From NCBI GenBank assembly GCA_035566015.1, contig DATMRS010000020.1:124001-188000 (forward strand): a DNA stretch of 64,000 bases, in the 5' to 3' direction. Position 1 is the stretch's first letter; each line of letters begins with the position of its first letter. Below, piece by piece: positions 23,264 to 31,073 of the stretch. The notes under the pieces were generated by a model. It worked only from the letters and a program-made list of their open reading frames with translations, did no database searches and was not told where the DNA came from. The DNA is from DATMRS01 sp035566015. Its GTDB lineage: Bacteria > Pseudomonadota > Alphaproteobacteria > Sphingomonadales > Sphingomonadaceae. Both the position numbers and the translations under genes were made by a program.

Positions 23264-23669
23264 ATCAAAATTGCGCCTCGATCTTCTTGTCCCAGCCGGA
23301 AGCTTACGGCCGTCCTGGTGGGCAGTTCGTCGCATGCGTGGAAGACCGCGCACGAAATCCGGTAAAGAGTGATCCTACATCGAAGTCACGGCGTCCTTCC
23401 ATATCAAATTGAACCATTGTGGCAGATATTCGGCGGGCAACTCGTCGCCGGAACGCTCCGTCGCTTTTCCTTTATTATATCGCGAAACAGACCATTCCCT
23501 TAAGATCGCATTCATGGAGTAGCCAAGGCGCTCCCACCGCTTGCCGACAGCACCGAAACGAAAAATTCGCGCCGTCCGGGCCGATTGCCTCCTGCTTCTT
23601 CTACAATTGAGAGGAACCGCCCCTGTCGCGCGCAATGCGGCCGGCGTGATGCGCAATGATGGGAACGCC
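23264..23669. other. 406-bp intergenic region between the HTH regulator and che2
   Basis: No convincing gene is seen. It holds a near-direct repeat: CATATCAAAATTG at 23261-23273 (over the regulator's start) and CATATCAAATTG at 23400-23411. AT-richer stretches are at 23466-23485 and 23550-23605, which may hold the che2 promoter, but no clear -35/-10 pair or CCTATAA motif was found. The repeat could be an operator for the adjacent HTH protein. Confidence 0.4.
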
Positions 23670-23984
23670 ATGAGCAGCCATGTGATCGAAGTTCCGAATT
23701 CCGTGACGGTGCGATCCGTTACCCAGTTCGGCGAACATCTCTCGGCCTCTTTCGGAAATGCGGGCGAGATCGTGCTTGATCTTGCGTCCTTGGCCGAGCT
23801 GGACCTGAGTTTTGTCCAGATCATCCAGTCCGCCCGCGCGCATCTTGCCCGCGAGGGCAGGACAATCCGGCTTTCCGGGCCGGCGAACGGAGCCGTGGCC
23901 GCGCTGCTCGATCGGGCGGGATTCCTGACGGACGTCGCCCCCGCCGACGTCGATTTCTGGTTTCATGGAGACCTGCCGCAATGA
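23670..23984 (+). CDS. STAS-domain protein at the head of che2
   Basis: A 104-aa STAS protein (VIEVPNSVTVRSVTQFGEHLSASFGNAGEIVLDLASLAELDLSFVQIIQSARAHLAREGRTIRLSG). The loop that carries the phosphorylatable Ser in anti-sigma antagonists reads ELDLSFVQ, so a Ser is present. It overlaps the next cheY by 4 bp, the same order (STAS-cheY-cheA) as in che1. ATG at 23670 is chosen by the domain start; ATG at 23649 is an alternative. Likely a CheA- or CheY-associated helper, by analogy with CheS. Confidence 0.75.
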   Translation: MSSHVIEVPNSVTVRSVTQFGEHLSASFGNAGEIVLDLASLAELDLSFVQIIQSARAHLAREGRTIRLSGPANGAVAALLDRAGFLTDVAPADVDFWFHGDLPQ

Positions 23985-24349
23985 CAGCCTCTATTCTGAC
24001 TGTAGACGATTCCCCCAGCCTGCGCATGGCGATCCGCATCGCGCTGACTGGCGCGGGCTATAACGTCACCGAGGCCGGCGATGGCCAGGAGGGCCTGCAG
24101 AAGGCCACCGCCGGCCAGTTCGACATGATCGTCACCGATCTCAACATGCCGGTGATGGATGGGCTGACGATGATCCGCGAGTTGCGCAAATCGCCGGCCC
24201 AATGCGGCACGCCGATCATCTTTCTCACAACCGAATCGGACGACGCGATGAAGCAGCAGGCCAAGGCCGCCGGCGCGACCGGCTGGCTGGTAAAACCCTT
24301 CGTGCCCGACCAGCTTATCAAGGTCGCGCGCAAGGTGCTCGGCCGATGA
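23981..24349 (+). CDS. cheY: CheY-type response regulator (che2)
   Basis: A 122-aa receiver with DD at 9-10, phospho-acceptor Asp53 in MIVTDLNMPVMDG, Thr in FLTTESDD and Lys in WLVKPFVP. Very similar in layout to the first CheY of che1 (both have the ATGWxxKPF end). Overlaps the STAS gene and cheA by 4 bp each. Confidence 0.93.
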   Translation: MTASILTVDDSPSLRMAIRIALTGAGYNVTEAGDGQEGLQKATAGQFDMIVTDLNMPVMDGLTMIRELRKSPAQCGTPIIFLTTESDDAMKQQAKAAGATGWLVKPFVPDQLIKVARKVLGR

Positions 24350-26319
24350 GCGCGCAGGATCCCGTCGCGGCGTTCCGCGTGGAGGCCGGCGAGTTGCTCG
24401 ATGCGATCGAGCAGGGTTTGCTCGATCTTGGCCATCGGCTCGACGATCGCGGCCTCGTCGATGAAGTATTCCGCGGCCTTCACACGCTGAAGGGCTCGGG
24501 CGCGATGTTCGGCTTCGATGCGCTCGCAACCTTCACCCATCATTGCGAAAGCGCCTTCGACCGCGTCCGCAAGGGCCTGGTGCCCGCCACGGCGGAGTTG
24601 GTCGCGGTCATCCTGTCGGCCAAGGATCATATGCGCGCGCTGCTCGACGCCGACGGCGCGGCGGCCTCCGATCCCCATGGGGACGCGATCCTCGCCCGCT
24701 TGCAGGCGGCCATAGACGCTTCCGGCGGGCGGGCGGCCCCGGCGACCAAACCTGCCGGCCCGGCGGGCTGGCGCCTGTCGTTCCGGCTGCCGGCCGACGC
24801 GATGGCGAACGGCACCAATCCGCTGATGCTGCTCGACGAGCTGCGCGAGTTGGGCGAATGCCGGATCGTCGCGCGAACCAACGCCATCCCCGCCTTTCCC
24901 GATCTCGTGCCCACCGAATGTCATATCGGCTGGGACGTCGAAATACGCACCAACGCGCCGAAAAGCGCGATCGAGGATGTGTTCATCTTCGTGATGGACG
25001 ATATGGAACTGGCGATCGATCCGCTCACTTGCGACGCCGACGAAGAGGCGGTCGAGGAGGCGCGCCCCACCCTCTCGCTCGTTCCCTCCGGCGACACCGC
25101 CACCGAAGCGGCGGGTCAGGCGTCGGGCCGTCCCGCCGCCAAGGCCGGCGAAAGCGTCCGCGTCCCCGCCGAACGGCTCGACGAGTTGATGGACCGGGTG
25201 GGCGAGCTGGTGATCGCGCAGAGCCGTCTCTCACAGGTCGCCGACAGCGGCGCCGACCTCGTGCTCCGTTCGGTATCCGAGGAGATTGAGCGGCTGGCGG
25301 GCGAACTGCGCGACACGATGATGGTGCTGCGCATGGTGCCGGTCGCGTCGCTGTTCGGCCGTTTCCGCCGCCTCGTCCACGACCTCTCGCGCGAGACGGG
25401 CAAGGCCATCGAGCTGGCCACCGACGGCGAGACGACCGAAGTCGACAAGACGGTGATCGAACGGCTCGCCGATCCGATGGTCCACCTCATCCGCAACGCA
25501 TGCGATCATGGGCTGGAGACGCCCGAGGAGCGGATCGCGGCGGGCAAGCCCGAGACCGGCACCGTCCGCCTTTCCGCCCACCAGGCGGGCGGCGAGGTGG
25601 TCATCACGATCCGCGACGACGGGCGCGGTATCGATCGCGAACGGGTGCGTGCCCGGGCCGAGGCGCAGGGGCTTATCCAACCCGGGCAGGCGCTGGCCGA
25701 TCAGGAGCTGTTGCAGCTCATCTTCCATCCCGGCTTCTCCACCGCCGCGCAGGTAACGAACCTGTCGGGGCGCGGCGTCGGCATGGATGTGGTCAAGCGC
25801 ACGATCGAAAGCCTGCGCGGCGCGATCGATGTCGCCAGCACGCCGGGCGAGGGGTCGACCGTCGTCCTGCGCATCCCGCTCACCCTGGCGATCATCGAAG
25901 GGCTGCTCGTCCGCGTCGGCGACGGCCGCTACGTGATCCCGCTGGCGGCGGTGGAGGAATGCCTCGAACTGTCGCTGGAGGAGGATCTGCGCTCGCGCGG
26001 GCGGAGCCTCATCACCCTGCGCGACCGGCTGGTGCCCTTCCTGCGGCTGCGCGAGATGTTCGCCACGGGGACCAGGCCCGACACCTATCAGAAGATCGTC
26101 GTGGTCGCGACGGGCGCCGAGCGCGTCGGCCTCGTCGTGGACCAGATCATCGGCAACCACCAGACCGTCATCAAATCGATGTCGTCGCTGCATCGTGACG
26201 TCGGCACCTTCGCGGGGGCGACGATCCTCGGCGACGGCGGCGTCGCGCTGATCCTCGACGTCGCCCAGCTCGTCGCCATCGGCCAGCATCAGGAGGAGCG
26301 GCTTCGCGCCGCTGGATAA
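24346..26319 (+). CDS. cheA: Chemotaxis histidine kinase CheA (che2)
   Basis: A 657-aa kinase. The Hpt domain has phospho-acceptor His46 in RGLHTLKGSGAMFG. The P2-like domain is at about 142-225; unlike che1 CheA, the linker before it is short and lacks the FGFTPV repeat. P3 (VPAERLDELMDRVGELVIAQSRL), P4 (HLIRNACDHGLETPEER, DDGRGID, SGRGVGMDVVKR) and P5 follow. It overlaps cheY by 4 bp. A second CheA with its own CheW proteins and a dedicated receptor suggests a separate signalling array. Confidence 0.96.
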   Translation: MSAQDPVAAFRVEAGELLDAIEQGLLDLGHRLDDRGLVDEVFRGLHTLKGSGAMFGFDALATFTHHCESAFDRVRKGLVPATAELVAVILSAKDHMRALLDADGAAASDPHGDAILARLQAAIDASGGRAAPATKPAGPAGWRLSFRLPADAMANGTNPLMLLDELRELGECRIVARTNAIPAFPDLVPTECHIGWDVEIRTNAPKSAIEDVFIFVMDDMELAIDPLTCDADEEAVEEARPTLSLVPSGDTATEAAGQASGRPAAKAGESVRVPAERLDELMDRVGELVIAQSRLSQVADSGADLVLRSVSEEIERLAGELRDTMMVLRMVPVASLFGRFRRLVHDLSRETGKAIELATDGETTEVDKTVIERLADPMVHLIRNACDHGLETPEERIAAGKPETGTVRLSAHQAGGEVVITIRDDGRGIDRERVRARAEAQGLIQPGQALADQELLQLIFHPGFSTAAQVTNLSGRGVGMDVVKRTIESLRGAIDVASTPGEGSTVVLRIPLTLAIIEGLLVRVGDGRYVIPLAAVEECLELSLEEDLRSRGRSLITLRDRLVPFLRLREMFATGTRPDTYQKIVVVATGAERVGLVVDQIIGNHQTVIKSMSSLHRDVGTFAGATILGDGGVALILDVAQLVAIGQHQEERLRAAG

Positions 26320-26322
26320 GCC

Positions 26323-26838
26323 ATGCAGGAACCCACCCGGACCCCTTGGGACGAAAATGGTCAACTCGAGGTGCTGACCTTCGACCTTCAGGACGAAACC
26401 TTCGCGCTCGAAGCCATGCTCGTCCAGGAAATTCTCGACCTGCTGCCCGAGACGGTCGTGCCCGGCGCGCCCGCGCTGGTCGGCAGCGTCGTCAATTTCC
26501 GGGGCAAGGTCATCCCGATCGCCGATCTCCGGCGCGCCTTCGGCATGGCCGAGGCCGAGGCCACGGTCGACAGCCGGATCGTCGTGATCGAGATCGAACT
26601 GGACGGCGAGACGATCCAGATCGGCATCCGCACCGACAAGGTGCATGAGGTGGCCACGCTTGCCCGCGATGCCAGCGAGGAGCCGCCCGCCGTGGGCATG
26701 CGCTGGCGCCGCGATTATGTGCGCGAGCTGGTGCGCAGGCAGGATAGCGTGATCGTCCTGCCCGATCTGGCGGCCATCTTCCATGCGCTCGCGGGCGAGG
26801 CCGAACAGGCCGTGACGCCGGCATCGACGATACACTGA
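26323..26838 (+). CDS. cheW: Chemotaxis coupling protein CheW (che2, first copy)
   Basis: A 171-aa CheW with FDLQDETFALEAMLVQEILDL, the hallmark VPGAPALVGSVVNFRGKVIPIADLRRAFG, and IGIRTDKVHEVATL. It starts 3 bp after cheA and is followed by a receptor gene after 22 bp. Confidence 0.93.
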   Translation: MQEPTRTPWDENGQLEVLTFDLQDETFALEAMLVQEILDLLPETVVPGAPALVGSVVNFRGKVIPIADLRRAFGMAEAEATVDSRIVVIEIELDGETIQIGIRTDKVHEVATLARDASEEPPAVGMRWRRDYVRELVRRQDSVIVLPDLAAIFHALAGEAEQAVTPASTIH

Positions 26839-26860
26839 CATCTTCGGGGAGAGGCAAGCC

Positions 26861-28540
26861 ATGCGTGCCACGATCAAGCTCAAGCTGGGGCTGACTTTCG
26901 CCCTGCTTCTCATCCTGATGGCCGCGGTCATCGCCCTCGGCGCATCGCGCCTCAACACGGTCAACGACGCGATCGGCCATATCGTCAACGGGCCGGCGAA
27001 ACAGCTCGACCTCGCACGCAGCGTCGACGGCGGGGTCAGCATGATGGTTCGTGCCGAGAAGAATCTCGTGATGACCGGCGATCCCCGTCTGACGCAGGAA
27101 TTCGAGGCGCAGAGCACGAGCTGGAGCAACCGGGTCGACGACATGATCCGCCAGGGCGTCGCCAGCGCGGATGGCGACGACAAGGCGACGTGGGAGCGCC
27201 TTGCCGATCAGTGGAACGCATTCAAGCCGGTCAACGAACGGGTCCGCGCGCTGGCGACGACCGACAAGTCCGCCGGCGTGGCCCTGACGCTCGGGGACTC
27301 GCGCGCGAAGGCCGCGGCGGTGACCAAGACGGTGGAGAACTTCGCCAAGGCGCAGGAGCGCAAGATGAAGACCGCCGACGACGAGGCCGAGGCGCTGTAC
27401 CATTCCGCGCGGACGACGATGTTCGCGATGGGCGCGATCGCCGTCGTCATCACCGCGGCCGCCGCTCTCTATCTCGCGATCCTCATCGCACGCGGGCTGA
27501 AGACCGCCGGCGACGCCATGCGCCGGGTGGCGGAGGGCGACCTGACCAGCACCGTCGAGATCAAGAGCCGCGACGAGATCGGCGAGTTGCTCGGTCACGT
27601 CAACAGCATGGTGGATCGTTTGCGTGGTGTTGTGGGTGATGCGACGGCGGCGGCGGAGAATGTATCGGCGGGCAGCCAGGAGCTGTCGTCGAGTTCGGAG
27701 CAGGTGTCGCAGGGCGCGACCGAGCAGGCGGCCTCGGCCGAAGAGGCCTCCGCCTCGATGGAGCAGATGGCGGCCAACATCAAACAGAATGCCGACAACG
27801 CCGCCCAGACCGAGAAGATCGCCCGCCAGTCCTCCAAGGATGCCGAGGCGAGCGGCGTCGCCGTCGATCGCGCGGTCGGCGCGATGCGCACCATCGCCGA
27901 CAAGATCGGCATCGTCCAGGAGATCGCCCGCCAGACCGACCTGCTCGCGCTCAATGCCGCCGTCGAGGCCGCGCGCGCCGGCGAGCACGGCCGCGGCTTC
28001 GCCGTCGTCGCCTCCGAGGTCCGCAAGCTCGCCGAGCGCAGCCAGACGGCCGCCGCCGAGATCAGCTCGGTCTCGGGCGATACCGTCAAGGCCGCCAGCG
28101 AAGCCGGCGAGATGCTCACCCGCCTCGTCCCCGACATCCGCCGCACCGCCGAACTGATCGCCGAGATCAGCGCCGCCTGCCGCGAACAGGATATCGGCGC
28201 CACCCAGATCAACGAGGCGATCCAGCAGCTCGACAAGGTCACTCAGCAGAATGCCGGCGCGTCCGAGCAGATCTCGACCACGTCCGAGGAACTGGCCGCC
28301 CAGGCCGAGGAGTTGCAGACCAGCATCGCCTACTTCCGCACCGGCGATCGGCCCGCCGGCCGCGCCAAGCCCGCAACGGCCCGGCCGATCGCCGCCCGCA
28401 AGCCCGCCACGGCGACGACGGCCCGGCCCAGGCCCAACTCGATCGCCGACCAGCAGGCCAGGGTCAACGGCTTCGCCCTCGACCTCTCCACAGGCGGCCC
28501 AGACGCCGACGACGCCAACTTCGGAGCTCAGGCAGCATGA
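26861..28540 (+). CDS. Methyl-accepting chemotaxis protein (che2)
   Basis: A 559-aa membrane receptor. TM1 is at about 7-28 (LGLTFALLLILMAAVIALGA). The periplasmic region of about 155 residues contains a MCP-type helical bundle (DAIGHIVNGPAKQLDLARSVDG). TM2 is at about 186-208, then HAMP, then the signalling coiled coil whose tip reads NAAVEAARAGEHGRGFAVVASEVRKLAERSQTAAAEI. The tail is Ala/Pro/Arg-rich and has no NWETF-type pentapeptide for CheR or CheB docking. It is flanked by two cheW genes and overlaps the second by 4 bp, so it is probably the founding receptor of the che2 array. Confidence 0.94.
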   Translation: MRATIKLKLGLTFALLLILMAAVIALGASRLNTVNDAIGHIVNGPAKQLDLARSVDGGVSMMVRAEKNLVMTGDPRLTQEFEAQSTSWSNRVDDMIRQGVASADGDDKATWERLADQWNAFKPVNERVRALATTDKSAGVALTLGDSRAKAAAVTKTVENFAKAQERKMKTADDEAEALYHSARTTMFAMGAIAVVITAAAALYLAILIARGLKTAGDAMRRVAEGDLTSTVEIKSRDEIGELLGHVNSMVDRLRGVVGDATAAAENVSAGSQELSSSSEQVSQGATEQAASAEEASASMEQMAANIKQNADNAAQTEKIARQSSKDAEASGVAVDRAVGAMRTIADKIGIVQEIARQTDLLALNAAVEAARAGEHGRGFAVVASEVRKLAERSQTAAAEISSVSGDTVKAASEAGEMLTRLVPDIRRTAELIAEISAACREQDIGATQINEAIQQLDKVTQQNAGASEQISTTSEELAAQAEELQTSIAYFRTGDRPAGRAKPATARPIAARKPATATTARPRPNSIADQQARVNGFALDLSTGGPDADDANFGAQAA

Positions 28541-29013
28541 GCGAGGCCGAGGAGATACAGGCCGTCACCTTCGGCCTTGGGGCGGAGATATTCGCGGTTC
28601 CCGTGGCGCTTGTCCGCGAGATACTCGACTATCGCGAGCCGTTCCACATTCCGAACGGGCCGGACTATCTGCTCGGCCTCACCGACATGCGGGGGCAGGG
28701 CGTCTCGACGATCGACTTCCGCCTCCGGCTCGGCCTGTCACCGGCCGAGCCGACCCCGGCCACGCGCATCCTCGTGATCGACGTGCCGCTGGCCGACCGG
28801 GGGCTGTTGCTGGGCCTCGTGGTGGACAGGGTGCTGGAAGTCAGCACCTTCCGCTCCGACCAGGTCGAGGCCGCGCCCGACATCGGCGTGAAATGGCGTT
28901 CGGACTATATCGGCGGCGTGGTGCGCCGTACCGAGGGCTTCGTCGTCCTCGTGGACATGACGCGCATCTTTTCCGCCGACGAAGCCGCGCTGCTGGCTCC
29001 GGCCGCCGCCTGA
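28537..29013 (+). CDS. cheW: Chemotaxis coupling protein CheW (che2, second copy)
   Basis: A 158-aa CheW-domain protein: VTFGLGAEIFAVPVALVREILDY, the hallmark HIPNGPDYLLGLTDMRGQGVSTIDFRLRLG, and LVVDRVLEVSTF. It diverges from the first copy (26323), so it may couple to a different partner or act as an array spacer. It overlaps the receptor gene by 4 bp. A strong hairpin follows 16 bp after its stop. Confidence 0.93.
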   Translation: MSEAEEIQAVTFGLGAEIFAVPVALVREILDYREPFHIPNGPDYLLGLTDMRGQGVSTIDFRLRLGLSPAEPTPATRILVIDVPLADRGLLLGLVVDRVLEVSTFRSDQVEAAPDIGVKWRSDYIGGVVRRTEGFVVLVDMTRIFSADEAALLAPAAA

Positions 29014-29029
29014 GCCGGCCCTGATCGAC

Positions 29030-29057
29030 GCCTTGCGTTCCCTCGGGAGCGCAAGGC
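29030..29057 (+). terminator. Strong GC hairpin between cheW and cheR of che2
   Basis: 13-bp inverted repeat from GCCTTGCG (29030-29037) to CGCAAGGC (29050-29057), with one G-T wobble and a minimal loop. It lies in the 83-bp gap between the second cheW and cheR. No T-run follows (the next bases are CCCCTCCTCCCC), so it may attenuate or stabilise rather than end transcription. Confidence 0.5.
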
Positions 29058-29096
29058 GCCCCTCCTCCCCTGATATCCGCGCATCGGAGCCACGCC

Positions 29097-29957
29097 TTGC
29101 CCGCAGCCGCCGTCCGCACGCCGCTTCCCGGCGCCGATCATCTGAACAAGCGCAATTTCGCCCGCCTCGCCAGCTACATCTATGACTATTCGGGCATCAA
29201 AATGCCCGAAAGCAAGATCACGATGCTCGAAGGCCGGCTTCGCCGCCGCGTGCGCGCGACCGGCCTGCCGAGCATCGACGCCTATTGCGATCATGTCTTC
29301 CAGGGCGACAATCTGGCGGCCGAAGGCATTCACCTCATCAATGCGGTGACGACCAACAAGACCGATTTCTTTCGCGAGCCCGCGCATTTCGACTATCTGC
29401 GCGATCGCGCGCTGCCGGACCTCGCCGCCAAGGGGACCAGGACGATCCGCGCATGGAGCGCCGCCTGTTCGACCGGGCCGGAAGCCTATACGCTGGCGAT
29501 GATCCTCGATGATTTCGCCGAGACGCACGGCGGCCCCGCTTATGGCATGTTGGCGACCGATCTCGACACCGAGGTTCTGGAGACGGCCCGGAAGGGCATC
29601 TATCCCGCCGAGCAGGTCGATCCCGTACCCGAAGCGCTGCGCCGCAAATATGTGATGACGCCCAACGATCCGCACCGGCGCGACATACGGATCGCCACGG
29701 CCCTGCGCGGCGCGATCGGCTTTGCCCGGCTGAACCTGATGGACAGCCATTATCCGGTGGGCAAGCCGATGCACCTGATCTTCTGTCGCAACGTGCTGAT
29801 CTATTTCGACAAGCCGACGCAGAAACAGGTCGTCTCCCGCCTGCTCGATTGCCTGACATCCGACGGTTATCTCTTCCTCGGCCATTCGGAATCGATCGCG
29901 GGCTTCGACCTTCCTCTCATCCAGGTCGCCAACACCATCTTCCAGCGGAGCCGATGA
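29097..29957 (+). CDS. cheR: Chemoreceptor methyltransferase CheR (che2)
   Basis: A 286-aa enzyme. N-terminal helical domain with FARLASYIYDYSGIKMPESKITMLEGRLRRRV, then TNKTDFFREPAHFDYL, the SAM-binding WSAACSTGPEAYTLAMIL, LATDLD, FCRNVLIYFD and GHSES motifs. The start is a TTG with GGAG 9 nt upstream, because no ATG or GTG fits before the domain begins. It overlaps cheB by 4 bp. Confidence 0.93.
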   Translation: MPAAAVRTPLPGADHLNKRNFARLASYIYDYSGIKMPESKITMLEGRLRRRVRATGLPSIDAYCDHVFQGDNLAAEGIHLINAVTTNKTDFFREPAHFDYLRDRALPDLAAKGTRTIRAWSAACSTGPEAYTLAMILDDFAETHGGPAYGMLATDLDTEVLETARKGIYPAEQVDPVPEALRRKYVMTPNDPHRRDIRIATALRGAIGFARLNLMDSHYPVGKPMHLIFCRNVLIYFDKPTQKQVVSRLLDCLTSDGYLFLGHSESIAGFDLPLIQVANTIFQRSR

Positions 29958-31042
29958 TGCCAGGCAGCAAGACGCGGGTCCTCATCATCGACGATTCCGC
30001 CAGCGTTCGCCAGACGATGACCGCGATCCTGGAGGAGGATCCCGATATCGAGGTGATCGCCGCCGCCTCCGATCCCTTTGCCGCCGCGCGCCATATTCAG
30101 GAGGAACTGCCCGACGTCATCACGCTCGACGTCGAGATGCCGCGCATGGACGGCATCACCTTCCTGCGCAAGCTGATGAGCCAGTGCCCCGTACCGGTGG
30201 TGATGTGCTCCTCACTGATCGAGGACGGCTCCGAAACGCTGCTCCAGGCGCTGGAGGCCGGCGCGGTCGACGTCATCCTGAAGCCGCGTATCGGCGTCGC
30301 CGATCACCTGGCCGAGCTGCACCTTCAGATCCGCGATACGGTGAAGGCCGCCGCGCGGGCGCGCGTTCGTGGGCGCAGGCCGTCGCGATCGGTGGCGGTA
30401 CGAACACCCGAGAAGAAACTCACCGCCGACGCCGTGCTGCCGCCCCCCAGCGGCAAGGCGATGAGCCGGACGACCGAGATGGTCGTCTGCATCGGCGCGT
30501 CCACCGGCGGCACCGAGGCGCTGCGCGCCGTGCTGGAACAACTGCCGGCGAACGCACCCGGCATCGTCATCGTCCAGCATATGCCCGAAAGCTTCACCAA
30601 CGCCTTCGCCCGCCGGCTGAACGGCCTGTGCGAGGTGGATGTCAAGGAAGCGGCGGACGGCGATCCCGTGCTGCGCGGCCATGTGCTGATCGCGCCCGGC
30701 GGCAAGCATCTGATGCTGGAGCGGCAGGGCGCGCGCTATCATGTCGCGGTGCGCGAGGGGCCTTTGGTGTCACGTCACCGGCCGTCGGTCGACGTGCTGT
30801 TCCGGTCCGCCGCGCGGTCGGCCGGTTCGAACGCGGTCGGCATCATCATGACGGGGATGGGCGACGACGGTGCGCGTGGGCTGCTGGAGATGAAGCAGGC
30901 GGGCGCACGCACCTTTGCGCAGGACGAAGCGACATCGATCGTGTTCGGCATGCCCAAGGAAGCGATCGCGCGCGGCGCCGCCGACCGGGTCGTGCCGCTG
31001 GGCCACATCGCCCGCGAACTGCTGCAGGCCACCACGCGCTGA
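29954..31042 (+). CDS. cheB: Chemoreceptor methylesterase CheB (che2)
   Basis: A 362-aa enzyme with receiver domain (phospho-acceptor Asp in ITLDVEMPRMDG) and methylesterase domain with catalytic Ser (IGASTGGTEAL), His (VQHMPESFTNAFA) and Asp (MTGMGDDGARGL). An Arg-rich linker joins them. ATG at 29954 overlaps the cheR stop. Ends convergent with the gene at 31062, with a hairpin between. Confidence 0.95.
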   Translation: MMPGSKTRVLIIDDSASVRQTMTAILEEDPDIEVIAAASDPFAAARHIQEELPDVITLDVEMPRMDGITFLRKLMSQCPVPVVMCSSLIEDGSETLLQALEAGAVDVILKPRIGVADHLAELHLQIRDTVKAAARARVRGRRPSRSVAVRTPEKKLTADAVLPPPSGKAMSRTTEMVVCIGASTGGTEALRAVLEQLPANAPGIVIVQHMPESFTNAFARRLNGLCEVDVKEAADGDPVLRGHVLIAPGGKHLMLERQGARYHVAVREGPLVSRHRPSVDVLFRSAARSAGSNAVGIIMTGMGDDGARGLLEMKQAGARTFAQDEATSIVFGMPKEAIARGAADRVVPLGHIARELLQATTR

Positions 31043-31055
31043 AGATGCAAGAACG

Positions 31056-31073
31056 GCGCGCTCAGAAGAGCGC
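31056..31073. terminator. Bidirectional hairpin after cheB (che2)
   Basis: Perfect 7-bp inverted repeat CGCGCTC / GAGCGCG with an AGAA loop, in the short gap between cheB and the end of the convergent gene at 31062. The loop is a stable GNRA-like tetraloop setting. No long T-run. Confidence 0.45.

Noticed and set aside
23375..23824. 149-codon minus-strand frame across the gap before che2 and into the STAS gene
   Set aside because: It runs antisense to the clear STAS domain and its sequence is Ser/Arg-rich without a recognisable motif or ribosome site.
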